The translations under genes were made by a program, and so were the position numbers. This document shows positions 1 to 6,803 of a DNA stretch of 11,141 nt, piece by piece. Position 1 is the stretch's first letter. Every line of letters begins with the position of its first letter. The notes beneath the pieces were generated by a model. The model worked only from the letters and a program-made list of their open reading frames with translations, was not told the DNA's origin and did no database searches. Source of the DNA: CAZOKH01 sp964580315 (lineage in GTDB: Bacteria > Chloroflexota > Anaerolineae > Anaerolineales > Anaerolineaceae); the NCBI GenBank assembly GCA_964580315.1, contig CAZOKH010000100.1:1-11141 (forward strand), written 5' to 3'.

Positions 1-2
1 TT

Positions 3-146
3 GAAATTCCGCTGCGCAACATGCACACACCGGTTGAAGTGATTGCCCTGCGCGACGTGTCGCGCACCGCGCGCCTGCTGGCTGAGTTCATAGCCCGCCT
101 GTCGCCCGATTTCATCGATTCGATAAAATGGTATAAACCGGCATGA
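3..146 (+). CDS. M42 family metallopeptidase, C-terminal fragment
   Basis: This is the last 47 residues of a gene that begins before the window. The visible peptide contains RNMHTPVEVIALRDV, which is the C-terminal signature of M42 aminopeptidases and M42-type endoglucanase-like hydrolases, with the final metal-binding histidine in MHTP. It ends with a short helix typical of the family. The stop codon TGA (144-146) overlaps the ATG (143-145) of the next M42 gene, so the two are probably translationally coupled. M42 enzymes are cytosolic, di-metal aminopeptidases that form large tetrahedral shells and trim peptides released by other proteases. The substrate of this copy cannot be judged from the fragment. 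Confidence 0.85.
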   Translation, partial: EIPLRNMHTPVEVIALRDVSRTARLLAEFIARLSPDFIDSIKWYKPA

Positions 147-1225
147 ACCAGACCGTTTTTCCTTCTCAACTTACCGTTAATGACGAACGCATTGCTCTGC
201 TGGAGCAATTGTCAAACGCTTGCGCGGTTTCGGGCAATGAAACCGCCGTGCGCGAAATTGTGCTGGAACAACTGCGCACCATTTGCCCGCAATTTGAGGT
301 TGACGCGCTGGGCAATGTGCTGGCAACCCGCCCGGCCAACCAGCCCAACCCGCTGCGGGTGATGCTGGCTGCTCACATGGACGAAATTGGCCTGATGATT
401 GTTGATCAGCAGGAGGGTGGGTACTTGCAGTTTGAAACCGTGGGCGGCATTGATGAACGCCGCCTGCCCGGGCAGGCTGTGCTGGTTGGAAACGACCTGC
501 TGCCCGGCGTGATCGGCGCCACCCCCATTCACCTGACTGAACCCGACGAACGCAGCCGCCCCTTCACCGCCAACAAGCTGCGCATCGACATGGGCTCGGA
601 AGGCGCCAAACGAGTCAAACCCGGCGACTATGCCGTTTTTGCATCCAAATTCCAGCAAACCGGGCCCAGCCTGATGGGCAAGGCACTGGATGACCGCCTG
701 GGCGTGGCTTCGCTGCTGACCCTGCTGACCTGCGCCCCGGCGCATCTTGAACTGCTGGCGGCTTTCACCGTGCAGGAAGAGGTGGGATTGCGCGGCGCCG
801 GTGTGGCCGCCCACGCTTTGCAGCCCGACCTGGCCATTGTGCTGGATGCCACCCCCGCCAACGACCTGCCCGTGTGGGATGACAACGAGAACACGCTTTA
901 CAACACCCGCCTGGGTGAAGGTCCCGCCCTTTATGTAGCCGACAGCGCCACGCTTTCCGATCCGCGCCTGGTCAGTCTCTTTTTAAAGACGGCTGAAAAA
1001 TTCGCCCTCCCGGTTCAAATCCGCCAGCCGGGCGGAGGAGGAACCGACGCCGGCGCCATTCACCTGCGCCGCGGAGGTATTCCCAGCATTTCACTATCCA
1101 TTCCCATTCGCTATGCGCATTCACCCCTCTCGCTGGCGCGCCGTGCAGACTGGGAAAATGCGCTAAAATTGGTCTATGCCGTGCTGGAGGAATTATCTCC
1201 AGCCGTATTTGAGGGACAGCGTTGA
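143..1225 (+). CDS. M42 family metallopeptidase (TET-like aminopeptidase)
   Basis: The 360-residue length is normal for M42. All expected metal and catalytic residues are visible: His78 and Asp80 in AAHMDEIG, Asp183/184 in KALDDRLG, the catalytic pair Glu212-Glu213 in QEEVGLRGA, Asp235 in VLDAT and His326 in IRYAHSP. These match the pattern known from Pyrococcus TET peptidases. Residues 80-165, between the first ligand and ALDD, would form the inserted dimerisation domain. No signal peptide is seen, so it should act in the cytoplasm as a peptide-trimming aminopeptidase. The ATG overlaps the previous stop (ATGA) and has no clear Shine-Dalgarno, which suggests translational coupling. After His326 the sequence is LSLARRADW, whereas the next paralogue has SEMVDW, so the two copies may differ in substrate preference. 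The specific peptide substrate cannot be read from the sequence. Confidence 0.93.
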   Translation: MNQTVFPSQLTVNDERIALLEQLSNACAVSGNETAVREIVLEQLRTICPQFEVDALGNVLATRPANQPNPLRVMLAAHMDEIGLMIVDQQEGGYLQFETVGGIDERRLPGQAVLVGNDLLPGVIGATPIHLTEPDERSRPFTANKLRIDMGSEGAKRVKPGDYAVFASKFQQTGPSLMGKALDDRLGVASLLTLLTCAPAHLELLAAFTVQEEVGLRGAGVAAHALQPDLAIVLDATPANDLPVWDDNENTLYNTRLGEGPALYVADSATLSDPRLVSLFLKTAEKFALPVQIRQPGGGGTDAGAIHLRRGGIPSISLSIPIRYAHSPLSLARRADWENALKLVYAVLEELSPAVFEGQR

Positions 1226-1265
1226 AGCCATTCATCCCATCCGTCCCGGCCCCTGGAGTTAGAAC

Positions 1266-2273
1266 ATGAAAGCAATCATCCAACAACTGGTGGAAACCGC
1301 TGCGCCATCAGGTTACGAAACCGCCATGCGTGAACTGGTACGCAGCCTGGCCGCTCCCTATGCCGATTCCATTGAAGTGGACTCCCTGGGGAACCTGGTT
1401 GTGCGCAAAGGCAGCCGCCGCGCCGACGGCCTGCGCATCATGGTGGCCGCCCACCTGGATGAGATTGGCATCCTGGCTTCGCACATTGACGAAAAGGGAT
1501 TCATCCGCTTCACCCGCAACGGCGGGGTGCGTGCAGCCAACTGCCTGGGTGGTCGTGTGCGCTTTCTCAACGGCGTGCAGGGCGTCATCGGATCCGAAAA
1601 ACTGGATAATCCTAATACGGCGCCCACCTTTGAGCAGCTTTTCATCGATGTGGGCGCAACCAGCCGTGACGACTGCCCGGTTAAAACCGGCGATGTGGCG
1701 GTGTTTGAGCGTCCCTTCCTAGACCTGGGCAAACGCCTGGTGGCCAAAGCCCTCGATGACCGCGTCGGCGTAGCAGTGATGCTGGATGTTTTATCCAAAT
1801 TGAAAGATACTCCCCACGAGGTGCTGTTTGTTTTCACCGTGCAGGAAGAAGTGGGCACGCGCGGAGCCATCGCCGCTGCCTATCACCTGGAACCGGAGAT
1901 TGGCCTCTCGGTGGATGTAACCCTGACCGGCGACACCCCCAGGGGTAATAAAATGGAAGTGGAACTGGGAAAGGGCCCTGCCATCAAAATCCGCGACTCC
2001 GGCATGCTCTCCGACCCGCGCATCATCCGCTGGATGAGCGACACAGCCGCCCGCGAGAATATCCCCACCCAGCGAGAAATTTTGGAAGGCGGATCCACCG
2101 ATGCGCGTTCCATCCAGGTCTCACGCGCGGGCGTCCCGGTGGGTTCTCTCTCCATTCCCTGCCGCTATGTCCACTCGCCTTCAGAGATGGTCGATTGGGA
2201 AGATGTGCAGCACGCCTCAGCCTTGCTGCTGGCGCTGCTCAGCCGCCCGGCAGCATTGGAGCAGGAAGGATAA
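1266..2273 (+). CDS. M42 family metallopeptidase (TET-like aminopeptidase)
   Basis: This is a 335-residue paralogue of the preceding gene. The ligands are complete: His63 and Asp65 in AAHLDEIG, Asp164/165 in KALDDRVG, Glu194-Glu195 in QEEVGTRGA, Asp217 in SVDVT and His303 in YVHSPSEM. GGSTDA near residue 276 is the conserved loop before the last ligand. The start is supported by GGAG at 1255-1258, seven bases before the ATG. It lies 40 bases after the previous M42 gene and 4 bases before the following lipoprotein gene, so all are probably co-transcribed. No signal peptide is present, which indicates a cytosolic enzyme. Because M42 paralogues can assemble together, as described for Pyrococcus TET1 and TET2, the neighbouring copies might form mixed particles; that is inference. 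Confidence 0.94.
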   Translation: MKAIIQQLVETAAPSGYETAMRELVRSLAAPYADSIEVDSLGNLVVRKGSRRADGLRIMVAAHLDEIGILASHIDEKGFIRFTRNGGVRAANCLGGRVRFLNGVQGVIGSEKLDNPNTAPTFEQLFIDVGATSRDDCPVKTGDVAVFERPFLDLGKRLVAKALDDRVGVAVMLDVLSKLKDTPHEVLFVFTVQEEVGTRGAIAAAYHLEPEIGLSVDVTLTGDTPRGNKMEVELGKGPAIKIRDSGMLSDPRIIRWMSDTAARENIPTQREILEGGSTDARSIQVSRAGVPVGSLSIPCRYVHSPSEMVDWEDVQHASALLLALLSRPAALEQEG

Positions 2274-2277
2274 TTTT

Positions 2278-3636
2278 GTGATAAGGCTTTCCAGCCGAAA
2301 AAAATCGGTCAAACCGCGGTTCGCTCAGGCTGCCGGTTGGGCAATGGTGTGCCTGCTGCTGGCAACCGCCGCCAGCCTGGCAGGCTGCCAGGGCGGTGCG
2401 TTTCAACCGCTTGTTTCGCCCGCAGCAGAGAATATCGCGCAATCGACCAGTCAGCCCGAAATCATCATCAATCCAACCGTCACCAGCGCCGCCAATGCTG
2501 ACGTTTCTGCGCAGGTCATCACCCTGTGGCTGCCGCCGCAATTTGCCCCCGATGAATCATCATCAGCCGGTGCGCTGTTGCAAACCGCCTTGCAGTCTTT
2601 TGCTGAAGAACACCCCGGCGTGCAAATCAAAGTGCGCATTAAAGCCCCCGCGGGCGCATCAGGGCTGCTGTCATCCCTCAACGCCGCCAGCGCCGCTGCG
2701 CCCGCCGCGCTGCCGTCCATCATCATCCTCAACCGTCCCGACCTGGAAACCGCCGCCCTGAAAAACCTGGTTGTTCCCCTGAACAACATCCCCACCCTGG
2801 ATGATGAACAGGATTGGTACCCCTATGCCCATGAGCTGGGGCGAGTGCAAGGGGTGCTTTATGGAGCGCCCTTTGCCGGCGACGTTCCGCTGCTGGTGTA
2901 CCGCCCCGCGAGCATTGGCATTCCTCCCTCCAATTGGGATACCATCCTGCGCCGCGGTCAGCCGCTGCTCTTTGCCGCCGCCGACCAACAGGGGCTGCTA
3001 AGCCTGGCCATGTATCAATCGCTGGGTGGAAAGATGGTTGATGAGCAAAACCGCCCCCTGCTTGAGCAATCTGCGTTAAAAGCCGTGCTCGATTTCTATG
3101 CACTGGGCGGGCAGCAGGGTGTTTTCCCTTCCTGGGTCGCACTTTATCAAACCGATGAACAGGTCTGGAAAGCCTACCAGGAGCAGCGCGCCAACTGGGC
3201 GGTAACCTGGAGTTCCAATTATCTCAATCAATTGCCGGTGGATACCATTGCAGCGCCGCTGCCTGCCCTGGGCGACATTCCCCCATCCACTGCCACAGGC
3301 TGGTTGTGGGCCATCTCTGAACCCGACCCCAGTTTGCAACCCCTGTGCAGTGAACTGATTGCCGTGCTGGTTTCAGCCGAGTTCCTGCAAGATTGGGGCG
3401 CTTCATCCGATTACTTGCCTGTGCGGCCCTCCACCGTGGAAGCTATTCCCAACAAAACCATTGGCTCACTGGTCGAACAGGTTGCGCTCAACGCCCTGCC
3501 GCGTCCCGAAAATCACATCATCTCAGGATTAGGCCCCCTATTGCGCGACGCCTGCGTGGATGTCATCGCCAACCGCCGGGATACAGATCAAACTGCCCAG
3601 GCGGCCGTCGATATTCTCAACAGCATCCGGCAATAG
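2278..3636 (+). CDS. Lipoprotein extracellular solute-binding protein (ABC-type, family 1-like)
   Basis: The product has 452 residues. The GTG start at 2278 is chosen because AGGAAGGA at 2263-2270 sits seven bases upstream and because it gives a clean lipoprotein signal: basic residues (RKKS..KPR), a hydrophobic stretch at about 20-34, and the lipobox SLAGC with Cys37. The frame is open upstream to 2101, but that part lies inside the M42 gene and reads as a shadow. After a Ser/Ala/Pro-rich linker (to about 78), the mature domain begins ITLWLPPQF and continues with features of bacterial solute-binding proteins: FAEEHPGVQIKV, LYGAPFAGDVPLLVYR, WDTILRRGQPLLFA and LQDWGASSDYLPVRPS. It should sit on the outer face of the membrane and capture a sugar or similar solute. 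No permease or ATPase gene lies nearby, so the partner transporter and ligand are unknown. It follows the M42 gene by 4 bases. Confidence 0.87.
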   Translation: MIRLSSRKKSVKPRFAQAAGWAMVCLLLATAASLAGCQGGAFQPLVSPAAENIAQSTSQPEIIINPTVTSAANADVSAQVITLWLPPQFAPDESSSAGALLQTALQSFAEEHPGVQIKVRIKAPAGASGLLSSLNAASAAAPAALPSIIILNRPDLETAALKNLVVPLNNIPTLDDEQDWYPYAHELGRVQGVLYGAPFAGDVPLLVYRPASIGIPPSNWDTILRRGQPLLFAAADQQGLLSLAMYQSLGGKMVDEQNRPLLEQSALKAVLDFYALGGQQGVFPSWVALYQTDEQVWKAYQEQRANWAVTWSSNYLNQLPVDTIAAPLPALGDIPPSTATGWLWAISEPDPSLQPLCSELIAVLVSAEFLQDWGASSDYLPVRPSTVEAIPNKTIGSLVEQVALNALPRPENHIISGLGPLLRDACVDVIANRRDTDQTAQAAVDILNSIRQ

Positions 3637-3642
3637 TACAAT
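3637..3642 (+). promoter_or_regulatory. Possible -10 box giving a leaderless start for the small lipoprotein-like gene
   Basis: TACAAT lies here, with TTCTCA (four of six matches to TTGACA) at 3614-3619 and a 17-base spacer. The ATG follows the -10 box after only 7 bases and no Shine-Dalgarno is present, so transcription would start at or next to the start codon. The box may be chance; read-through from the upstream gene is an equally simple explanation. Confidence 0.35.
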
Positions 3643-3649
3643 ACAGAAT

Positions 3650-3961
3650 ATGAAAAAGTATTCGCTTCCCTTTCAAATTGATGCCGGTCTGGTCATACGG
3701 ATCATCATCATCAGCTTATTGATGCTGGTATTGATTGGCGGCTGCACCTCATCGCGCCGCCCCACTCCCGGGAAACCGCTTCCCCCGTCACCCCAGTCCA
3801 CCCTGACGCAGGCAATCAAAATCACCCCCACCCCCACGTTGGATTTACCCCCCAACTGGGATGACAGCGGCGAACAGACCAACGGCATTGTCCTGGTGGG
3901 TGTATTATTGGTGATGATCGTGGTCATTGGAACCTACAGCGGCATCCGCCGCCCTACCTAA
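3650..3961 (+). CDS. Small lipoprotein-like membrane protein of unknown function
   Basis: This is a 103-residue protein. A hydrophobic stretch at about 15-30 ends in the lipobox-like LIGGC (Cys32). A Pro/Thr/Ser-rich linker follows (33-75), then a second hydrophobic segment at about 79-95 (IVLVGVLLVMIVVIG) and a short basic tail ending in RRPT. The layout suggests a small protein tied to the membrane at both ends, with the proline-rich part outside the cell. I do not recognise the family. The ATG at 3650 is chosen over the earlier ATG at 3560 because only the later start puts the signal-like segment at the N-terminus and avoids overlapping the solute-binding gene. The gap to that gene is 13 bases and no Shine-Dalgarno is visible. 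Its stop codon overlaps the stop of the convergent M28 gene in the four bases 3958-3961. Confidence 0.7.
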   Translation: MKKYSLPFQIDAGLVIRIIIISLLMLVLIGGCTSSRRPTPGKPLPPSPQSTLTQAIKITPTPTLDLPPNWDDSGEQTNGIVLVGVLLVMIVVIGTYSGIRRPT

Positions 3962-5130
3962 CCCGAATCCGCCCCCGCATTTCTGTCAAACATCCGCACC
4001 GCCAGCGCACAGGTGCGAATGACGCGTTCCAAAGCCTCGCTTTCGATCAGCACAGGTGTATCCAGCGTGGTATGGTAAGCCAGTTCCGCCTGGTACGATC
4101 CGCCGGTTTGAATGGAAGCCGCCGGTATTCCCTTTCGCAGGAATTCAGCAAAGTCCCCGCTCTTCACGGTGTACCACAGCTCTTTGGCGCCGCTGTCGGC
4201 GCGCTGGATCAACTGGTTAAGATAGCGGTCTGTATTCAAAGGCGACAGAGTACCGTCGCGGGTAACATAGTACAGTTCATCACCGGCGCCAACCATATCC
4301 AGGTTAATCACATGCAGGTCAATGCCCGCCGGCAGCGCTTCTGCAAACGCCCGGGCGCCGTGCAGCCCGGTTTCTTCAGCGCCAGTGAACAGAAAACCCA
4401 CATTCACCTCACCTGTTTGCAGGGCAAAATATTCCGCCAGCGCCAGCGCCGCCCCCACCCCCGAAGCATTGTCCACTGCACCCGGGCTCAAACGCACCGG
4501 CCTGCCCAGTTGATGGATGCCTTCCAGCAGCAGCCAGGTTCCGCCCACAACTACGCCCGCCAGCATCACAATGCGGTCCAGCACAATTGGGATGGAAAAA
4601 CGGGTCAGGTGCAGCGCACCCAGCACCGCCGCCGCCAACGCCACCCGCTGGGCATAAAACAACATGCGGCTGAAGAAACTGAGCAGGAATGAACCGGTGA
4701 AAAAACTGGCGCGCGGGCTGTCAACATGCGCGCAAAACAAAATTTCGGGCAGGGCGCTTTCACCGCGCAGCGCCAGCAAATTGCGGCTCACCGCTGTGCA
4801 CTTGCGGCTGCGCACCAGCCAGCGCGATGCCTGCGGCAGCGCAAACAACATTAACGGCGCCAGGAAACCCAGCCACGGCAGGCCGGGCGTGAACCAGCAA
4901 AGTGCAGCCAGCAGCATGGCTGCCAGGGCATTGAGCGGGAAAAAGGACATGGGGGCGGCGTAAGGCACATCAGACCAGTGCAAATGATATTCCATCTCCT
5001 CCATCTTTTGCGCCACATAGTCAAACGCCAGTCGTTCTTCTTCGCTACCGGCCGGGCGCGCCCCAATCGTCTCCGCCAGGTGGCGAATGTGATCAACCGC
5101 ATGTTCGCTCAGTTCAGTGTAGAAGCTCAT
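3958..5130 (-). CDS. Membrane-embedded M28 family metallopeptidase
   Basis: The product has 390 residues and a complete M28 (aminopeptidase Y/S type) di-zinc site: His135 and Asp137 in FCAHVDSPR, Asp220 in GAVDNASG, Glu252-Glu253 in TGAEETG, Asp278 in INLDMVG and His353 in AYHTTLDTP. Unusually for the family, hydrophobic hairpins interrupt it: two segments at about 62-98 before the HxD motif, and two at about 143-172 and 180-203 between HxD and the second Asp. Arg/Lys-rich RWLVRSRK (103-110) follows the first hairpin, so by the positive-inside rule the catalytic parts probably face the cytoplasm. It likely trims peptides at the membrane. The ATG overlaps the stop of the upstream methyltransferase-like gene (ATGA, 5127-5130), indicating coupling. 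Function as a peptidase is firm; the substrate is unknown. Confidence 0.9.
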   Translation of the reverse strand: MSFYTELSEHAVDHIRHLAETIGARPAGSEEERLAFDYVAQKMEEMEYHLHWSDVPYAAPMSFFPLNALAAMLLAALCWFTPGLPWLGFLAPLMLFALPQASRWLVRSRKCTAVSRNLLALRGESALPEILFCAHVDSPRASFFTGSFLLSFFSRMLFYAQRVALAAAVLGALHLTRFSIPIVLDRIVMLAGVVVGGTWLLLEGIHQLGRPVRLSPGAVDNASGVGAALALAEYFALQTGEVNVGFLFTGAEETGLHGARAFAEALPAGIDLHVINLDMVGAGDELYYVTRDGTLSPLNTDRYLNQLIQRADSGAKELWYTVKSGDFAEFLRKGIPAASIQTGGSYQAELAYHTTLDTPVLIESEALERVIRTCALAVRMFDRNAGADSG

Positions 5131-5954
5131 GGTTTTTGCGCCGTTATCAAAAAATGGGGAATCTCATACCGGTAGAAAATCGACTCAATCCTGACTGCCT
5201 TTTCCACAACCATACCCGCCGCCTGCATCATGCGGCGCTGCGCCTGGTGCTCGTCTTCTCCCTGGTTGACAATCAACAGCATCCCGCCCGGGACAAGGCT
5301 GTTCCAGGCAGACTGCAAAACCGCTTCGGGATGAAAAAGCCTTCCGGGCAGCCCCCACTCCAGGTGGTCGTGTGCAAACACAAAGGGAAAGAACTGGGTT
5401 GCCACTTGATAGACATGCGGCTTCTCTTGAAATGCCCGTGGAATATAGGTTACATCTTCCAACCCGTTGATATGAGCCATGGTGTGATCATAACGCGAAT
5501 AAAAATCGGCGTACACCCGGTAGGCGTCGGTTTCATAACCTTCCAACTGCACCTGTCTTGACCTGGTTATACTCCCGGCCTGGCGCAAAAAGGCGGCCAG
5601 CGCCGGGGCATAAAACCAGTCCGACGCACCGATATCTACCGCATGCAGCACCTGATCCCACCGCGCAGCGTGATCTGCCAGTCCCTTTTCCAGCATATCC
5701 AGGTAGTAAAGATTCTTCAGGAAGAGTTCCACACTGCTGTTCAGGTACAAGGGTTCCAGATGGTAGCGGGTCACCATTTTTTGCACCTGCTGCCAGGCCG
5801 CCAGGCGCTGTTCAGCAGGCAGGTCGGAAAACAAATTTTCTTTGTTTTCATTCTGAATCACATACCCCCTGCGCCGCCAGTGAAACAACTGGCGCAGAGG
5901 GTAGTCGATGGTATTGCGCAATACATGCAGCCAATCCAACGGAGAATTCATCAC
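5127..5954 (-). CDS. Class I SAM-dependent methyltransferase-like protein
   Basis: This is a 275-residue soluble protein. The segment VDIGASDWFYAPAL (106-119) resembles motif I of Rossmann-fold methyltransferases, although the usual glycine-rich DxGxGxG is degenerate. GYETD (139-143) fits the acidic motif II. LVPGGMLLIVNQGEDEHQ (220-237) followed by AAGM resembles the late strands of the fold. The N-terminal 100 residues form a helical region I do not recognise. The methylated substrate cannot be predicted. The start may be GTG (5954) or the adjacent ATG (5951); neither has a Shine-Dalgarno. The gene lies 37 bases after msrA and overlaps the M28 peptidase start by four bases, so all three are probably expressed together. 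A catalytically altered relative without methyltransferase activity remains possible. Confidence 0.68.
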   Translation of the reverse strand: MMNSPLDWLHVLRNTIDYPLRQLFHWRRRGYVIQNENKENLFSDLPAEQRLAAWQQVQKMVTRYHLEPLYLNSSVELFLKNLYYLDMLEKGLADHAARWDQVLHAVDIGASDWFYAPALAAFLRQAGSITRSRQVQLEGYETDAYRVYADFYSRYDHTMAHINGLEDVTYIPRAFQEKPHVYQVATQFFPFVFAHDHLEWGLPGRLFHPEAVLQSAWNSLVPGGMLLIVNQGEDEHQAQRRMMQAAGMVVEKAVRIESIFYRYEIPHFLITAQKP

Positions 5955-5960
5955 AAACTG

Positions 5961-5966
5961 ATTGTA
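5961..5966 (-). promoter_or_regulatory. Possible -10 box for a leaderless methyltransferase transcript
   Basis: On the minus strand TACAAT ends six bases before the GTG start (5954). A weak -35 (ATTTCA, three of six) lies 17 bases upstream of it. If used, transcription would begin at the start codon, which would explain the absence of a Shine-Dalgarno. The evidence is the motif alone. Confidence 0.3.
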
Positions 5967-5991
5967 GCATGGATGGCAAATGCTGAAATGA

Positions 5992-6780
5992 CTATTTTAT
6001 CCACATGTCAACCAGCCGGTCCAATTCTTTACGCGCCGCGTCTGAAAGACCAAAGCTGCCCGCTTCGCGTTGATACTGCTCACGGCTTCCATACCCGCCC
6101 AGGTAACCATTGATGCGCGCTGCAGCCGTGGAATTGACAAAGCCCTGCTCGTCATACACCATCAGCAGCTCATCTTTGATCAATTTGGTTGAGCGCAAGC
6201 GGTATTTCTGGTGGTAATCCTCCGCCAGGTGAAACGTATCATCCGGCAGAATTTCAACATACAACTGCTTGCCCAGCTTCTCTTCCTGTTTTTTCAACGA
6301 TGCTTCCGCCAGCCGCTGCTGGGTTTCATCGTGATAAAAAATGATCGACATGTACTGGCGTGAAATGGGCGGAGATGTGGGCGGGCTTTGACTCTCCCAG
6401 AACACGTCCAGCAAATCCTGGTAACTCAATTTCTCAGGATCGTAATCCAACTGGATGGTTTCTGAATGGTCAGCCAGGTTGTGATAGGTGGGGCTGGGGG
6501 TTGTGCCGCCGGCATAACCCACCCGCGTGCGAATGACCCCGGGCATGCTCCCAAACTGGGAGTCAGGTCCCCAGAATCACCCCATCGCAAACGCGGCGGT
6601 TTCAAACTTTTCAGGCGCAGCCGCGTCGATGGATGGAATGGTTTTTGATTCAACACACTGGACAGTGTCCTGTTGCATGTCCGTATTCTCCTTCAGTGCA
6701 GCATTCAACCAGATCAACTTCGCGCCCGTCAGGGCAGCGAAGAAACCAATAAAGACCCACGGCCACTTTTTTCCGTTCAA
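5992..6780 (-). CDS. msrA: Peptide-methionine (S)-S-oxide reductase MsrA, predicted selenoprotein with in-frame TGA
   Basis: Read through TGA at 6577-6579, this is one continuous 262-residue MsrA. The first 67 residues end in KFETAAFAMG, then TGA (residue 68), then FWGPDSQFGSMPGVIRTRVG, so the TGA sits where MsrA has its catalytic cysteine (GCFWG). Downstream motifs are intact: GYAGG (88-92), PTYHNLADHSE, and the C-terminal NGYLGGYGSREQY. MsrA reduces methionine-S-sulfoxide in oxidised proteins. Selenocysteine MsrA is known from Chlamydomonas and some clostridia. The only cysteine is Cys42, upstream of the core, so no usual resolving cysteine exists. TTG at 6780 is taken as start because AGGAAGGAG (6789-6797) lies eight bases before it. 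A hydrophobic segment (about 7-25) suggests an N-terminal membrane anchor with the catalytic domain outside. A nonsense mutation is the alternative, but the exact TGA placement and clean frame argue against it. Confidence 0.88.
6548..6562 (-). promoter_or_regulatory. Predicted bacterial SECIS hairpin
   Basis: On the msrA mRNA a perfect 5-bp stem, CUCCC/GGGAG, closes the loop AGUUU. There are 19 nt between the UGA and the first loop base, and a G is the second loop base. The known bacterial SECIS pattern is a stem-loop just after UGA, with the loop about 16-37 nt downstream and a G among its first two bases; SelB binds it to insert selenocysteine. A competing stem, CUGGG/CCCAG, just upstream could also form. 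It is coding sequence too (QFGSM), so a coincidental hairpin cannot be excluded by eye. Confidence 0.65.
6577..6579 (-). other. In-frame TGA at the MsrA catalytic position (predicted selenocysteine codon)
   Basis: This codon encodes residue 68 of msrA, in the motif G-U-F-W-G that replaces the canonical G-C-F-W-G. It differs from the cysteine codon TGC by one base. The same frame is open for 67 codons before it and for 194 codons after it. Confidence 0.82.
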
Positions 6781-6803
6781 CCGTTATGCTCCTTCCTAAA
6801 GAG

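Noticed and set aside
212..814. 200-codon open frame on the minus strand inside the first complete M42 gene
   Set aside because: It lies fully opposite a gene with all its catalytic motifs, and its translation is rich in Gln/His/Gly with no recognisable domain; it is a high-GC shadow.
1358..1870. 170-codon minus-strand frame inside the second M42 gene
   Set aside because: Composition is Ser/Thr/Arg-rich with no motif, and the opposite strand clearly encodes the peptidase.
2101..2277. Upstream extension of the solute-binding protein to an ATG at 2101
   Set aside because: The region encodes the end of the M42 peptidase in another frame, and the GTG at 2278 has a strong Shine-Dalgarno and yields a proper lipoprotein signal.
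5992..6546. Separate 184-residue MsrA starting at ATG 6546
   Set aside because: This start removes the catalytic GxFWG region and has no Shine-Dalgarno; the same frame continues upstream through the TGA into matching MsrA sequence.
5992..6780. msrA as a frameshifted or decayed pseudogene
   Set aside because: Both halves are in the same frame, the only interruption is TGA at the catalytic residue, and no other lesion is seen. A point nonsense mutation remains possible but is less likely.
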